A stretch of DNA of 64,000 bases, taken from positions 37,341 through 101,340 of the forward strand of contig JANYKW010000022.1 of assembly GCA_025358025.1 (NCBI GenBank), given 5' to 3'. The notes under the pieces were generated by a model. It did not search any database and was not told the origin of the DNA. It saw only the letters and a list, made by a program, of their open reading frames with translations. Positions 9,165-18,872 of the stretch are shown piece by piece. The DNA comes from Bacteroidia bacterium. GTDB taxonomy: Bacteria; Bacteroidota; Bacteroidia; Bacteroidales; Prolixibacteraceae. A program made the position numbers and the translations under genes. The first letter of the stretch is position 1; each line of letters starts with the position of its first letter.

Positions 9165-9476
9165 TTACGCTACTATTTCGGAAATTTGAATCTGAGTAAA
9201 GAATTGACGGTGACCGTTTTTCTTTCTGTAGCCTTTGCGGCGATTCTTTTTGAATACAATAACTTTCTCACCTTTCAGGTGCGAAAGAACTGTTGCATTT
9301 ACTTTTGCACCTTCAACTATGGGTGTTCCGACGGTAATTACCCCTTCATTGTCGATCAATAATACTTTGTCGAAAGTTACTTCAGATCCCTCTTCGTTTG
9401 GAAGACGGTGAACATACACTTTCCTTGAATTTTCCACCTTGAACTGCTGTCCGGCGATTTCTACAATTGCATACAT
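9165..9476 (-). CDS. rplU: 50S ribosomal protein L21
   Basis: A 103-residue large-subunit protein that binds 23S r[17 protein letters not shown] at the N terminus and [20 protein letters not shown] near the C terminus are the family motifs. It is first in the rplU-rpmA operon. The -7 box TACTTTTG (9556-9563) would give a leader of about 70 nt. Confidence 0.98.
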   Translation of the reverse strand: MYAIVEIAGQQFKVENSRKVYVHRLPNEEGSEVTFDKVLLIDNEGVITVGTPIVEGAKVNATVLSHLKGEKVIVFKKNRRKGYRKKNGHRQFFTQIQISEIVA

Positions 9477-9555
9477 GTTTACAATATAAATATTTGGGTC
9501 CGGCAGGCGGGATAAACGCTCCTCTTTTTGAGCCTGTACGAACTATTTTGGATTG

Positions 9556-9563
9556 CAAAAGTA
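9556..9563 (-). promoter_or_regulatory. Candidate -7 box for rplU-rpmA
   Basis: Minus strand TACTTTTG fits TAnnTTTG exactly and lies 80 bp upstream of the rplU ATG. The -33 region is weak (near 9582-9585). No other gene could use it. Confidence 0.5.
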
Positions 9564-9724
9564 ATCATTTTGATTATTCTACCAATACCCAATGAAGAAA
9601 TAATTGCAAAATATGGAGATGTGGAAATTAAGACAGCATTTGCATGTGGCGGTCATTTCCAAATTTTCCAATTTTCTCATTATTTAAACCAATACATTTT
9701 CGCCTTCAATAGCCAGATATCCAA

Positions 9725-10153
9725 TTATTTCTGATTCTTCTGCAGCAAATCCCTTATTTCAGTCAGCAGCAATTCCTCTTTGGATGGTTCCGGTGGTGCA
9801 GGTTCAGCAGCCGGCGCTTCGTTCTTTTTCGTGAAGCGGTTCATCATTTTGATCATGATAAAGATGGCGAAGGCGATTATAACGAAATCGACTGTAACCT
9901 GGATGAATTTACCGTAATTGAGGCTTGCCCCTTCGGCAACAACCTTCCCGGCAGATAGAACAGGCTCACTTAGCTGGATCTTCAATGAGCTAAAATCGGT
10001 GCCCCCAATGATCATCCCCAGCGGAGGCATCAGAACATCGGTCACAAAAGAGGAAATAATCTTACCAAATGCGGCACCAATAATGATACCAACTGCCATG
10101 TCCACGACATTGCCGCGCATGGCAAATTCTTTGAATTCTTTACCGATACTCAT
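9725..10153 (-). CDS. mscL: Large-conductance mechanosensitive channel MscL
   Basis: Inner-membrane homopentameric channel that opens under strong membrane tension in hypo-osmotic shock. The protein has 142 residues: [20 protein letters not shown] is the pore-lining first helix with its glycines, and [20 protein letters not shown] is the second. The C terminus ends in a Pro/Ala/Glu linker and a helical bundle segment ([11 protein letters not shown]). About 250 bp of non-coding sequence separate it from rplU. A T-rich tandem repeat lies just upstream of the gene. Confidence 0.97.
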   Translation of the reverse strand: MSIGKEFKEFAMRGNVVDMAVGIIIGAAFGKIISSFVTDVLMPPLGMIIGGTDFSSLKIQLSEPVLSAGKVVAEGASLNYGKFIQVTVDFVIIAFAIFIMIKMMNRFTKKNEAPAAEPAPPEPSKEELLLTEIRDLLQKNQK

Positions 10154-10164
10154 AGTTGCTTAAA

Positions 10165-10290
10165 TTTAAATGGGTTGATTAGTTAATGTGTTGATTAATT
10201 GATGTGTTGATTTATGATAAAGATATAAAAAAATTAAAAGCAGAACTGGAAAAAATTAAAAGCAGCCACAAAACCTAATCAGCACATCAG
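10165..10290. repeat. Degenerate short tandem repeats between mutS and mscL
   Basis: Plus strand shows three near copies of a GTTGATTA(A)TT-GATGT unit at about 10172-10215, then two copies of AAAAATTAAAAGCAG (about 10230-10265). No coding potential or hairpin was seen. Similar low-complexity units occur after cca and before pgi. Confidence 0.5.
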
Positions 10291-10300
10291 CCAATCACTT

Positions 10301-12964
10301 TTAAATTCCAATAATCTTCTTGATCTCGTTCAATTTATTAAGAGCCTCGAGGGGAGACATCCGGTTGATATCCAGATTACGGATTTCATCTCTGATCTGT
10401 TTCAGTACGGGATCATCCAGCTGAAAGATGCTAAGCTGAAAACCTTCCCTGTTTTGTGCCAGGTTACCCACAGGTTTGACAGGATAATCCTTTTTGTTGC
10501 TTTTCTCCATCTGTGCGAGAATATCTTCTGCGCGTGCAACCACGCTTCTGGGCATCCCTGCCATCTGTGCCACGTGAATTCCAAAGCTGTGGTTGCTACC
10601 TCCGGGAACCAGTTTGCGGAGAAATATGATATTTTTCCCCATCTCCTTGATCGACACGTTAAAATTCCGGATTCTGCTGAATGACTTCTCCATTTCATTC
10701 AATTCGTGGTAATGTGTTGCGAACAATGTCTTGGCTCTTACCCTGGGGTGCTCGTGGATATATTCTACGATCGACCAGGCGATGGAGATGCCATCGTAAG
10801 TACTGGTGCCACGGCCAAGTTCATCAAAAAGGATCAGGCTGCGGTCCGAAATGTTGTTAAGGATACTGGCGGCTTCTGTCATCTCGACCATAAAGGTGGA
10901 TTCACCCGACGAAATATTATCGGAAGCCCCTACCCTCGTGAAGATTTTATCGACATATCCAATGTTTGCAGCTTCAGCAGGCACATAAGATCCTATCTGA
11001 GCTAGTAGTACGATCAGGGCCGTCTGGCGGAGCAATGCAGACTTTCCAGCCATATTCGGCCCTGTAATCATGATAATTTGCTGTTCTGAATTATCCAGGG
11101 TCAAATCATTGGCTATATACTTTTCCCCAACCGGAAGCTGTTGCTCGATCACAGGATGTCGCCCTCCCTTAATCTCAAGCAAATCACTGTCGTTCACATC
11201 CGGACAGATGTATTTGTACTGTACAGCAACTGTCGCAAAGGAGCGCAGACAGTCAATCTGTGCGATAAGGCTGGCATTGAGTTGAATGGCCTGATAGTAT
11301 TCCGTCAAGGAATTGATCAGGTCATTAAAGAGGGAGGTTTCCAGGGATAAAATTCTTTCTTCGGCCCCCAGTATTTTGGTTTCATACTCTTTTAACTCTT
11401 CTGTGATGTACCGCTCTGCATTGACAAGGGTTTGTTTACGAATCCACTCGACAGGAACTTTGTCCTTGTGCATGTTTCGCACTTCGATAAAATAGCCGAA
11501 GACATTGTTGTAAGACACTTTCAATGAGCCTATTCCTGTACGGATGCTCTCCCTCTCCTGAAGTTTCCGGAGGTAATCCTTACCCGAAAACGCCAGCGAT
11601 CGCAGTTCATCCAGCGCTGCGGAGACTCCGGGAGCAATTACATTTCCTTTCACCAGCATCACAGGAGGCTCAGCAACCAGTTCCTTTTCAATTTTTTCAC
11701 AGATAGAATGGCAAGGATTCAATTGTTCGGCATACCTTACCAGGACTTTGTTGTCAGAAGTCTCACAGCAGGCACGGATTTTCGAGATAGCCAGCAGGGA
11801 ATTTTTGAGCTGAACCATTTCCCGGGGATTGATCCTGCCTGTAGATGCCTTGGAAATGATCCTTTCCATGTCTCCAACCAGATGCAGCTCAGTTTCAATC
11901 TCATCTTTCATATCCGGATGAAGGACGAATCGCGCGACGACCTCCTGACGCTCGCGAATCTTGCTTACCTCCTTCAGTGGCAATGCGATCCAACGTTTCA
12001 GCAGCCTGGCACCCATTGGGGTGATTGATCTGTCGATCACTTGTATCAATGTTTTTGCTCCTTCGTTGATCGTATGAAAGAGCTCCAGGTTGCGGATGGT
12101 GAACCGGTCGAGCCAGACGTACTGATCCTCTTCAATTCGTGCAAGTGCTGTAATATGGCTTACCTGCTTATGCTGGGTAATATCAAGGTAGTAAAGCACA
12201 GCCCCGGCTGCAATAATTCCCATTTCCAGGTTCTGAATGCCAAATCCTTTCAGGTTGACTGTCTCAAAATGGCGCAGCAACCTGTCGTTGGCTGCATCGA
12301 AGGTATAGACCCAGTCATCCAGCTTGTAGGTATAAAATTTTGGTCCGAAAAGCTCTGCAAAAAGTTTCTCCTTTCCTTTTTGGAAGAGTACCTCTTTGGG
12401 CTGAAAGCTGTTTAGCAACTTGTCGATGTGTTCGAAACTTCCCTCTGCCGTGAAAAATTCACCTGTCGAGATATCCAGGAAAGCAACCCCCGCAATATTT
12501 TTTTCTATGTGAACAGATGCAAGAAAGTTGTTCTCCCTGTGTTCCAATACATTATCGTTGATAGATACCCCTGGTGTGACAAGTTCTGTGATACCCCGTT
12601 TGACGATCGTTTTGGTAAGCTTGGGATCTTCCAGCTGTTCGCAGATCGCCACCCGCTGACCGGCTCTCACCAGCTTAGGCAGATAGGTGTCCAGAGCGTG
12701 GTATGGAAAGCCTGCCAGCTCAACAAAACTGGCAGATCCATTGGCACGGCGTGTAAGGGTTATTCCACAGATCTCGGCTGCCTTGATAGCATCTTCCCCG
12801 AAGGTTTCGTAAAAATCGCCGACCCTGAACAACAATACCGCATCCGGATATTTATTCTTGACGGCATAATACTGCTTCATCAGCGGAGTTTCAACATATT
12901 TGTTCTGGGCTGCTGTCAAGGATTTGGTTCGTTTATTGTTCTTGTAAATATAGAAAAATCGCAA
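10301..12964 (-). CDS. mutS: DNA mismatch repair protein MutS
   Basis: An 887-residue mismatch sensor. [20 protein letters not shown] and [14 protein letters not shown] form the mismatch-binding domain with the Phe-X-Glu wedge. The ABC-type ATPase has Walker [15 protein letters not shown] near residue 640, Walker B/signature [12 protein letters not shown] near residue 715, and ATHYHEL. The size and the Phe-X-Glu motif identify MutS1 rather than MutS2, which lacks the wedge. The first 25 residues are poorly conserved, so the start could lie a little later. No mutL is in view. Confidence 0.97.
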   Translation of the reverse strand: MRFFYIYKNNKRTKSLTAAQNKYVETPLMKQYYAVKNKYPDAVLLFRVGDFYETFGEDAIKAAEICGITLTRRANGSASFVELAGFPYHALDTYLPKLVRAGQRVAICEQLEDPKLTKTIVKRGITELVTPGVSINDNVLEHRENNFLASVHIEKNIAGVAFLDISTGEFFTAEGSFEHIDKLLNSFQPKEVLFQKGKEKLFAELFGPKFYTYKLDDWVYTFDAANDRLLRHFETVNLKGFGIQNLEMGIIAAGAVLYYLDITQHKQVSHITALARIEEDQYVWLDRFTIRNLELFHTINEGAKTLIQVIDRSITPMGARLLKRWIALPLKEVSKIRERQEVVARFVLHPDMKDEIETELHLVGDMERIISKASTGRINPREMVQLKNSLLAISKIRACCETSDNKVLVRYAEQLNPCHSICEKIEKELVAEPPVMLVKGNVIAPGVSAALDELRSLAFSGKDYLRKLQERESIRTGIGSLKVSYNNVFGYFIEVRNMHKDKVPVEWIRKQTLVNAERYITEELKEYETKILGAEERILSLETSLFNDLINSLTEYYQAIQLNASLIAQIDCLRSFATVAVQYKYICPDVNDSDLLEIKGGRHPVIEQQLPVGEKYIANDLTLDNSEQQIIMITGPNMAGKSALLRQTALIVLLAQIGSYVPAEAANIGYVDKIFTRVGASDNISSGESTFMVEMTEAASILNNISDRSLILFDELGRGTSTYDGISIAWSIVEYIHEHPRVRAKTLFATHYHELNEMEKSFSRIRNFNVSIKEMGKNIIFLRKLVPGGSNHSFGIHVAQMAGMPRSVVARAEDILAQMEKSNKKDYPVKPVGNLAQNREGFQLSIFQLDDPVLKQIRDEIRNLDINRMSPLEALNKLNEIKKIIGI

Positions 12965-12982
12965 AAAAAAGTACGGTAGGTT

Positions 12983-15157
12983 CTACCATTCAAACCTGAC
13001 ATTTATTCCATCCGGTTGATTCTCAAAACTAATCAAACTGGTTTTACTTACAGGGTCCCAAACGGACTGAAAATTATGCAGTACCAGTCCCTTTGCATCA
13101 GTCAGGATCGTCTTTCCAGGAGCAGAAGGAAGAAGCACACGCATGACATTGGTGGTGTTCAGCGGACTTTTTGCAATAAAAGAATACTGCTTCCTGCCAA
13201 AAACCTCGTTTGATACTCTGGCAGCTCCTGCCAAAACCTGGGGCTTCTTCCGATCGGGTATGCGCCCGACATTTAGGAGATAAGCCTGTTCTCCAGGCTT
13301 TACTGTTTTTTTGCTCAACACGGGTAGCTGCGGATCAAAAAGATCGATAAAACATCCTGTTATTATGTAAGAATCGTCACTGACACTCTCATCCATGACG
13401 GCCAACAGATCGTATGGCCCTCTTTCGAGGTGAAAATAATTCTTATATGTCAATGACCCTTCCTTTGCTTTTTGTTCATAAAGCCTCTTTATTTCACTTA
13501 AATACCCCGTATCACTATCTGCCTGAAGAACAAACTCTTTTGGATCCTTTCGGATGATATAAACCGTACCCTTGCCATATTGATATTCTCCTTCTTTTGC
13601 TTCCCTGTCGATACCCATGAGCTCAAACAAATGCCCTGAAGGAGCCGGATAGTGATTGTCACCCGAATTCCACCACTCTGTAACTGTTTGGAAAGGATCA
13701 CTATCCCGGCCACAATAGACAAGAACACCACCCTCTTTTACCCATTTGGCCATACGCTGATGCGCTCCGGGTGCCAGCGGTTTCATGTTTGAGTAAGACA
13801 TGATCAACAATTTGGTATCCTTCCAGGTATCAGGATAGGCTACATTTTCGATGTGAAGAATTTTTACCGGTATTCCTCTTTTTAGCAAGGGCAATGCCTG
13901 ACCGTAAAAATTGGATAATTGCGGATCTTCATAGCCCTTGTGGGTTGGGAAGCGCTGAAACATGAGTGAATTGGCCATCAGTACGCTGATACCTGCTGAA
14001 CCATCTATCCTGTTCTCAGACAAGGGCATCTGGTTCAGGGAATTGATCATCACCTGCATCTGTGTGGAATAAAAGCGGGGGATTGTCACTTTTTCCTTGC
14101 TGTTTGGCTGCTGATATAATCCCTGGTAGATACGGTCCGGCCATGGCATCACTTCGTAGTCGGCAATCATCGGATAAAGCAGCTGTGCCGTAAAAGTTGC
14201 CTGATAATTTTTTTTGTAATCACCCCAGTCACGCGGCCAATCCTCAATTGGATCGGTAAGAAAAAACATTTTTCTCCCGGTCGGTGCAGTCATGGATTCC
14301 ATGGAGCCATATTCAAGAAATGCATTTTCGAAGACCCGCTCTTTTTTGATGCCATTGAAATAGGTGGGTTCCCGGGAGGTCCCGGTCCAGACCTGAGCGA
14401 TATACCCATCAATGCAAGATAACGAGGCAAGGCTGGCTTCCGGACTAACTATTCGCCACGATGAATAATTGACCAGAGAATGGGTCGGCACATAACAGCG
14501 CACATGAAGCCCTTTGCTCTTCCCATACTCCTTGGCATAAGTAAATACCTCTTCCAGTGCATGATAGTACAATTGATACTTCAATTTGCCGGATAGGTAA
14601 GTATTTTCAGGAGATTCGTGCTGTGGCCGCCAGGGAAAACCATACTGTTTTTGCCACTCCTCTTTAAATGCCTGACTGTATCCGGCACGTGCCCAAAATT
14701 CCGGTTCTTCCAGATAAATGGCGTCAATTCCTGCATCAATCACCCTTTTGATCTGTGTCTCTTTCATATATTTTATAAAGGACGCTACAGGAACGATGTA
14801 GGGCACCATTTTACCGTGCCATATCGTATCGCCCTTTGCATCTACCTGACCCTCACCCAAATGATTTTGGCCATCATATTTCCCTGTAAAATAATCCTGG
14901 TAACCTCCCCAGGCAATACCGGTCATAAAATGCACCTTGTAACCACGGTCGCGCCACGACTTCACCCTTTGTTCAAAGGTGAGATCTTGCCTGTCGGCAG
15001 TACCGTAAACAATGGCCACATCTGACTGAATATCTGTTACCGGCTTCCATGGACCGGAGGTTTGAAAGACGGTCTTCTCATTTCTGACAGCCTGAGAAAA
15101 ACAATATTTACTGATTGGGAAAGACAAACAGATGAACAAAAAGAGAATCTTTTTCAT
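12983..15157 (-). CDS. Secreted glycoside-hydrolase-like protein, substrate unknown
   Basis: About 724 residues. MKKILFLFICLSFPISKYCFSQ is a signal peptide, so export is likely. The N-terminal 350 residues read like a TIM barrel: VASFIKYMKETQIKRVIDAG and IDAIYLEEPEFWARAGYS, where adjacent acids resemble a glycosidase catalytic pair, then LHVRCYVPTHSLVNYSSWR. The middle part (LLIMSYSNMKPLAPGAHQRM, WVKEGGVLVYCGRD) resembles the class-I amidotransferase-like domain that follows the barrel in GH42-type enzymes, and the end is beta-rich. The frame is open much further upstream, but ATG 15157 places the signal peptide correctly and overlaps the DUF4105 stop by 4 bp, implying coupled translation. 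The enzymatic role is inference; no SusCD pair is near. Confidence 0.65.
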   Translation of the reverse strand: MKKILFLFICLSFPISKYCFSQAVRNEKTVFQTSGPWKPVTDIQSDVAIVYGTADRQDLTFEQRVKSWRDRGYKVHFMTGIAWGGYQDYFTGKYDGQNHLGEGQVDAKGDTIWHGKMVPYIVPVASFIKYMKETQIKRVIDAGIDAIYLEEPEFWARAGYSQAFKEEWQKQYGFPWRPQHESPENTYLSGKLKYQLYYHALEEVFTYAKEYGKSKGLHVRCYVPTHSLVNYSSWRIVSPEASLASLSCIDGYIAQVWTGTSREPTYFNGIKKERVFENAFLEYGSMESMTAPTGRKMFFLTDPIEDWPRDWGDYKKNYQATFTAQLLYPMIADYEVMPWPDRIYQGLYQQPNSKEKVTIPRFYSTQMQVMINSLNQMPLSENRIDGSAGISVLMANSLMFQRFPTHKGYEDPQLSNFYGQALPLLKRGIPVKILHIENVAYPDTWKDTKLLIMSYSNMKPLAPGAHQRMAKWVKEGGVLVYCGRDSDPFQTVTEWWNSGDNHYPAPSGHLFELMGIDREAKEGEYQYGKGTVYIIRKDPKEFVLQADSDTGYLSEIKRLYEQKAKEGSLTYKNYFHLERGPYDLLAVMDESVSDDSYIITGCFIDLFDPQLPVLSKKTVKPGEQAYLLNVGRIPDRKKPQVLAGAARVSNEVFGRKQYSFIAKSPLNTTNVMRVLLPSAPGKTILTDAKGLVLHNFQSVWDPVSKTSLISFENQPDGINVRFEW

Positions 15158-16320
15158 AAGTGAATATTTGTTTTCATGAACGTTCCTGTCCGCATCAGCA
15201 ATATCAGACAGAGGGGCACCACCAGCCAGTGAAATGTTTGAGGTAGAAATAACAGGGTAAGCAGAAACAGGAGCATCGTGAAGGTTGTAAGTTGCATGTA
15301 CCAGGTAAGTTTGGGCCGCATGGATGGGAACAACAAGAGTACAGCGGCCAGAAGGTGGGTGGGCCAGGCCCAGATCAGGTTGAGGTTCCATTTGGTCCAG
15401 GTCATCACTGATATAAATGTAGTGAAATACAGGATCATAGCCGAGATACCGAAGATGGCCAAGATCGAAACATCCAGCCAGACCAATCTTCTGTTTTTCT
15501 TTCTTTCCCATAGCGTAAGGCTTGCCGTAAGCAGAAAGAAGAACAGAACCACCACCGCCGGAGAGGTAAATAAAAGAGAGTGGTCAGGAAATGGAGCCTG
15601 GATGATCGTAGAAGTGCTGATTATCAGTGGTGACGGATGCCCATCCCTGGTGATGACTGCCGCAGAAATGTCTTTCCCTAAATAATCCGGAAGAAACATT
15701 TTCTCTGAGAAAGTAGTCAACCGATCGGTAGGATAACCCAGAGCCAGTTTGATTCCCAAGCCGCTCCAGCTGTTTCCCTCCACATACCTGTCAATCAAAT
15801 TTCGGAAAGTCAAAGGTTCATCGCCGGAAGTATCATATAATATTTGTCCTTTGACAGTTTTTTCTATCTGATCACGCAACCTGGTTGCGCAATTATCAAG
15901 AAAGTGATTGTACCGGTATACCCTGTTCTCCGGTTTGTAGTTTTCGACCAGGGAATCAAATAAGAATTGCTTTTCTCCGGGAGTAAAATCAAGAATATAT
16001 TCGGTGACACTGCGTTTGTCGTCATAGAATTCCTTCATGAATGAGCTCATCCGCTGGACGGCAATTTCATAATCGGTTTCGCCCCTGGCAAAGCGCCATA
16101 TAAAATTAGGAGTTTCAAAACTGAATGCGCCATAATGGAAAACAATATCTCTGCCCGACAAAGTATCATTGACCCGTATCGCAGCATGACCAAAAAAGGA
16201 GTAGATCTCATCCCCCGGAGCGCATATCAGCAGACTAACCCTTGCTGAAGGCGACAACGGCTGTGAGAAACCCTTTATTGAAAGAAGAATAAATGTGAGA
16301 ATTAAAAATATTTTGCGCAT
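15154..16320 (-). CDS. DUF4105 (Lnb N-terminal-like) membrane protein
   Basis: About 388 residues. After signal peptide MRKIFLILTFILLSIKGFSQ comes the DUF4105 domain: SLLICAPGDEIYSFFGHAAI, IVFHYGAFSFETPNFIWRFA, and YNHFLDNCATRLRDQIEK, with the conserved His and Cys of a papain-like fold. The C-terminal 150 residues hold about four to five hydrophobic helices. DUF4105 is related to the N-terminal domain of lacto-N-biosidase chaperone-like proteins, but its reaction is not established. Its stop overlaps the start of the glycosidase-like gene, so the two probably act together. The frame starts 31 codons earlier, but ATG 16320 precedes the signal peptide. Confidence 0.85.
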   Translation of the reverse strand: MRKIFLILTFILLSIKGFSQPLSPSARVSLLICAPGDEIYSFFGHAAIRVNDTLSGRDIVFHYGAFSFETPNFIWRFARGETDYEIAVQRMSSFMKEFYDDKRSVTEYILDFTPGEKQFLFDSLVENYKPENRVYRYNHFLDNCATRLRDQIEKTVKGQILYDTSGDEPLTFRNLIDRYVEGNSWSGLGIKLALGYPTDRLTTFSEKMFLPDYLGKDISAAVITRDGHPSPLIISTSTIIQAPFPDHSLLFTSPAVVVLFFFLLTASLTLWERKKNRRLVWLDVSILAIFGISAMILYFTTFISVMTWTKWNLNLIWAWPTHLLAAVLLLFPSMRPKLTWYMQLTTFTMLLFLLTLLFLPQTFHWLVVPLCLILLMRTGTFMKTNIHL

Positions 16321-16396
16321 CCGATTGTTTCGCGAAGTGAATACATGGAAAGAAAAAAATCGCTCAATGGGGTCTTTATCGGCTGTATTGACAAAA

Positions 16397-16816
16397 CTAA
16401 CGCCAATATCCAATGATGGATCCCATGATTATAAAAGCAACAATGTCGAATCCGGCATGCAGGAAAAAAAGCCTGACAGGCTGATTCTCGAACAGAACAC
16501 TGGTTAACTTGGACATACTGATAAAGAAAATCGCGATGCATGCACCAATGATTGCACCGAAGACTCCGTTGGATTTTGGACCCAGAATAATGGATATCAC
16601 CGTGGCTGCCACTGCCGCAGAGAGAAACGATGCAAGGGTGATCATCCACATCGGTTTGTTCGTTTTAAAGTCTGCATCTGTAAATCCTTTCAGTTTGATC
16701 CACTTATTACCAAACAACAGGGGTGAATACCATAGCGTGCCCAGGATCAAATAGGAGAAAGCTGCCAGGATAACAGCCCACAGGTTTACTTTGGATAAGG
16801 TTTCGAACATTTCCAT
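16397..16816 (-). CDS. DUF1761 membrane protein
   Basis: A 139-residue protein with about four hydrophobic helices. VNLWAVILAAFSYLILGTLW followed by YSPLLFGNKWIKLKGF is the DUF1761 signature. Function is unknown for the family. It lies 76 bp upstream of the DUF4105 gene on the same strand and may be in the same transcript. Nothing in the sequence gives a substrate or partner. Confidence 0.8.
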   Translation of the reverse strand: MEMFETLSKVNLWAVILAAFSYLILGTLWYSPLLFGNKWIKLKGFTDADFKTNKPMWMITLASFLSAAVAATVISIILGPKSNGVFGAIIGACIAIFFISMSKLTSVLFENQPVRLFFLHAGFDIVAFIIMGSIIGYWR

Positions 16817-16880
16817 AAATTAAATTTTTATTTTTTTGATTTTGGACTAAACTACAAAAAAAACGGGTTCTGCACTCTTT

Positions 16881-17594
16881 TTAAGTAAAATTCAAGTAGA
16901 ACTCTTTTGTCATTTCCTTAAATTTATCTGCATACTGGTCATTTCCGCACAGGATAACAAGCTCGCTGATTTCAGGATAAGCCGCTGCACAAGAAAACTC
17001 AAGAAGCACTCTTTTGGGAGGTTTCCCTATTTTGGGGACTACAACGGTTTTGCGGCTAAGGTAGAATCCTTCCAACCTGGCCATTTCCCGAAAATCATCC
17101 AGTACCTCAAAAGGAAGGATTACTGCCAGCCGTCCGACTTCATTCAGCAATTTTTTGGATCCGGCAATAATCTGCTGAAACGAAAGCGATACATCATGTC
17201 TGGCTATTGACGACGCCATTTCTGCCGATCTCAGTGATTTTCTGAAAAAGGGAGGGTTGCTGACAATTAAATCGTATTGCTGAGCATGGCTTTCCTGAAA
17301 GACATTGAAATCATCGGAGTAAAGCGTAAGACGATCTGCCCAGCTTGAATTCCGGAAGTTTTGGATGGCATCATTGCATGTTTCTTTATCGATTTCGATG
17401 GCTGCAATCATTGCATTTGACCGCTGCGCCAGCATCAGGGCTATCAAACCAGTTCCGGTACCAATATCCAGGATATGTTGAGTTCCGGATGTTTCACACC
17501 AGGCACCCAACAGTACACCATCAGTACCCACCTTAAGCGCAGAATTTTCCTGATCGATGCGGAACTTTTTGAATTGAAACCAGTTATTTGACAT
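16881..17594 (-). CDS. trmN: tRNA1(Val) (adenine(37)-N6)-methyltransferase
   Basis: A 237-residue Rossmann-fold, SAM-dependent methyltransferase of the YfiC/TrmN6 family, which puts N6-methyl on A37 of tRNA-Val. FKKFRIDQENSALKVGTDGV is the characteristic N-terminal segment, LDIGTGTGLIALML binds SAM, and LIVSNPPFFRKS (about residue 112) holds the NPPF motif of N6-adenine methyltransferases. The upstream gap to lolD is filled by a 9-bp-unit repeat element that ends 14 bp before the ATG, so the promoter must lie within or beyond the repeat. Specificity for tRNA-Val is by family. Confidence 0.9.
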   Translation of the reverse strand: MSNNWFQFKKFRIDQENSALKVGTDGVLLGAWCETSGTQHILDIGTGTGLIALMLAQRSNAMIAAIEIDKETCNDAIQNFRNSSWADRLTLYSDDFNVFQESHAQQYDLIVSNPPFFRKSLRSAEMASSIARHDVSLSFQQIIAGSKKLLNEVGRLAVILPFEVLDDFREMARLEGFYLSRKTVVVPKIGKPPKRVLLEFSCAAAYPEISELVILCGNDQYADKFKEMTKEFYLNFT

Positions 17595-17608
17595 GAGGAA
17601 GTTGATAA

Positions 17609-17790
17609 AAGTACTTCTAGTACTTCGAGTTTGGAGTACTTCGAGTACTGGAAGAGGTCGGATTTGGAGAGTATAGAATATATTTCAAACAGAAGAGAAT
17701 CAGATTCGATCACAAATTGAGCAAAGCTTTGGAGTTCCCCACTCGAAGTACTCTAAGTACTTGAAGTACTCGAAGTACTTGTTATAGTAC
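17609..17790. repeat. AGTACTT repeat element, copy 1
   Basis: Two facing arrays of a 9-bp unit built on AGTACTTSR: 17609-17651 and 17741-17790, with about 90 bp of unrelated core. AGTACT is itself a palindrome, and the right array is the reverse complement of the left. The right array runs into the lolD-like gene, providing its last codons and stop. Two similar elements are at 39632-39823 and 44990-45166. Confidence 0.85.
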
Positions 17791-18427
17791 CGTCCCGCAA
17801 CTGGATCATCCTGTCTGTCATTCCGGCAAAATGATCGTCATGCGTCACTATGACAAAAGTATGACCAAATTTTTCGCGGAGGGAAAAGAAAAGGCGGTAC
17901 AGCTCTTCCTGATTCTGAGAATCCAGGTTACCGGAGGGTTCGTCCGCCAAAATAATGGAAGGATCGTTGATCAGTGCCCTTGCAATTGCTACTCGTTGCT
18001 TTTCACCACCGGAAAGCTGAGATGGTTTGTGGTGTTCACGGGGAAGCATATCCAAAATCTGCAGAAGTTCCCGTGCCCTTTTCTCGACAGCAGATTTCCT
18101 GGTTCCGGCGATATAGCCGGGGATGCAAATGTTTTCGAATGCTGTAAATTCAGGGAGTAGATGATGGAACTGAAAAACAAATCCGATTTCCCTGTTACGA
18201 AATCTTGACAACTCTCTTTCGCCCATTTTAAACAAATCATTTCCATCAATGAATACCTTTCCTGAATCCGGTTGTATCAGTGAACCCATAATCTGTAGGA
18301 GTGTTGTTTTTCCAGCCCCGCTGGCACCCACCACAGATACGATTTCATGCTTTTCAACTTTCAGCGAAACAGCATTGAGAACCTGGAGATTTCCGTATGA
18401 TTTGGTAATCTTGTTTGCTTCGAGCAT
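17753..18427 (-). CDS. lolD: LolD-like ABC transporter ATPase
   Basis: A 224-residue ATPase of the LolD/MacB/FtsE group. Walker [12 protein letters not shown]-loop [18 protein letters not shown], signature [15 protein letters not shown], Walker [12 protein letters not shown] and switch histidine IVTHDDH are all intact. LolD would energise lipoprotein release from the inner membrane with a LolC/E-type permease; none is adjacent here, so the assignment is by sequence class only. The last nine residues (TSTSSTSST) and the stop are encoded by the AGTACTT repeat, replacing whatever tail existed. The second ATG (18427) is preferred to 18433. Confidence 0.85.
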   Translation of the reverse strand: MLEANKITKSYGNLQVLNAVSLKVEKHEIVSVVGASGAGKTTLLQIMGSLIQPDSGKVFIDGNDLFKMGERELSRFRNREIGFVFQFHHLLPEFTAFENICIPGYIAGTRKSAVEKRARELLQILDMLPREHHKPSQLSGGEKQRVAIARALINDPSIILADEPSGNLDSQNQEELYRLFFSLREKFGHTFVIVTHDDHFAGMTDRMIQLRDGTITSTSSTSST

Positions 18428-18486
18428 AGTCACCTGATCTGTGATTAATAATCAAGACGTGGTTGCAACATCCATGGTAAAAGGGA

Positions 18487-18753
18487 TCATTTCAACTCTT
18501 CATCTATTTTTCGGGTAAAATCACCGCTTTTTTTCTCAAAATTATCTTTGAGATTACCTATATCTTTCTGAATATCTGAAGTGTGATCCGTAATTTCCCG
18601 TTTGATATCATCGGTGGCCTTGTGGAACTCACTCATCAGTTTCCCGATAGTTCTGGCAATACCTGGGATGGCATCTGCCCCGAATAAAAGGAGGACGAAT
18701 AAAACGATGACCAGAATCTCACCACCACTAAAGAAAAGTAAAGGATGCGACAT
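18487..18753 (-). CDS. tatA: TatA-family twin-arginine translocase subunit
   Basis: An 88-residue protein with a short N-terminal membrane helix (FFSGGEILVIVLFVLLLFG) followed by the hinge GADAIPGIARTIGK and a charged amphipathic helix, the TatA/Hcf106 plan. It would form the pore for folded proteins at the inner membrane. No tatC is next to it. It lies 59 bp upstream of the lolD-like gene. TatA and TatB are hard to tell apart at this length; the FGADAIP hinge favours TatA. Confidence 0.9.
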   Translation of the reverse strand: MSHPLLFFSGGEILVIVLFVLLLFGADAIPGIARTIGKLMSEFHKATDDIKREITDHTSDIQKDIGNLKDNFEKKSGDFTRKIDEELK

Positions 18754-18823
18754 AGAAGTACACTTTTTTACAAAGATAACAATACTCTCAAAATTGATTC
18801 TCCTTCAACTGTTTTAGCTTAAT

Positions 18824-18850
18824 AAAAAACCCGGAATTTTTTGTTCCGGG
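18824..18850 (-). terminator. Intrinsic terminator of secDF
   Basis: On the minus strand CCCGGAAC... pairs with ...TTCCGGG (arms 18830-18836 and 18844-18850) followed by six T. It lies 23 bp past the secDF stop and ahead of tatA, so the two are separate transcripts. Confidence 0.8.
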
Positions 18851-18872
18851 CTCTTTAAAATATTTATTGAAG

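Noticed and set aside
9528..9734. 68-codon plus-strand frame in the rplU-mscL gap
   Set aside because: No start context or family, lies opposite the rplU leader and promoter, and contains low-complexity sequence.
15158..15511. N-terminal extension of the glycosidase-like gene
   Set aside because: The extra 118 codons are antisense-like overlap with the DUF4105 gene's own frame; the signal peptide starts at 15157.
17609..17790. AGTACTT arrays as a CRISPR array
   Set aside because: Units are 9 bp, contiguous and without unique spacers, and no cas genes are near.
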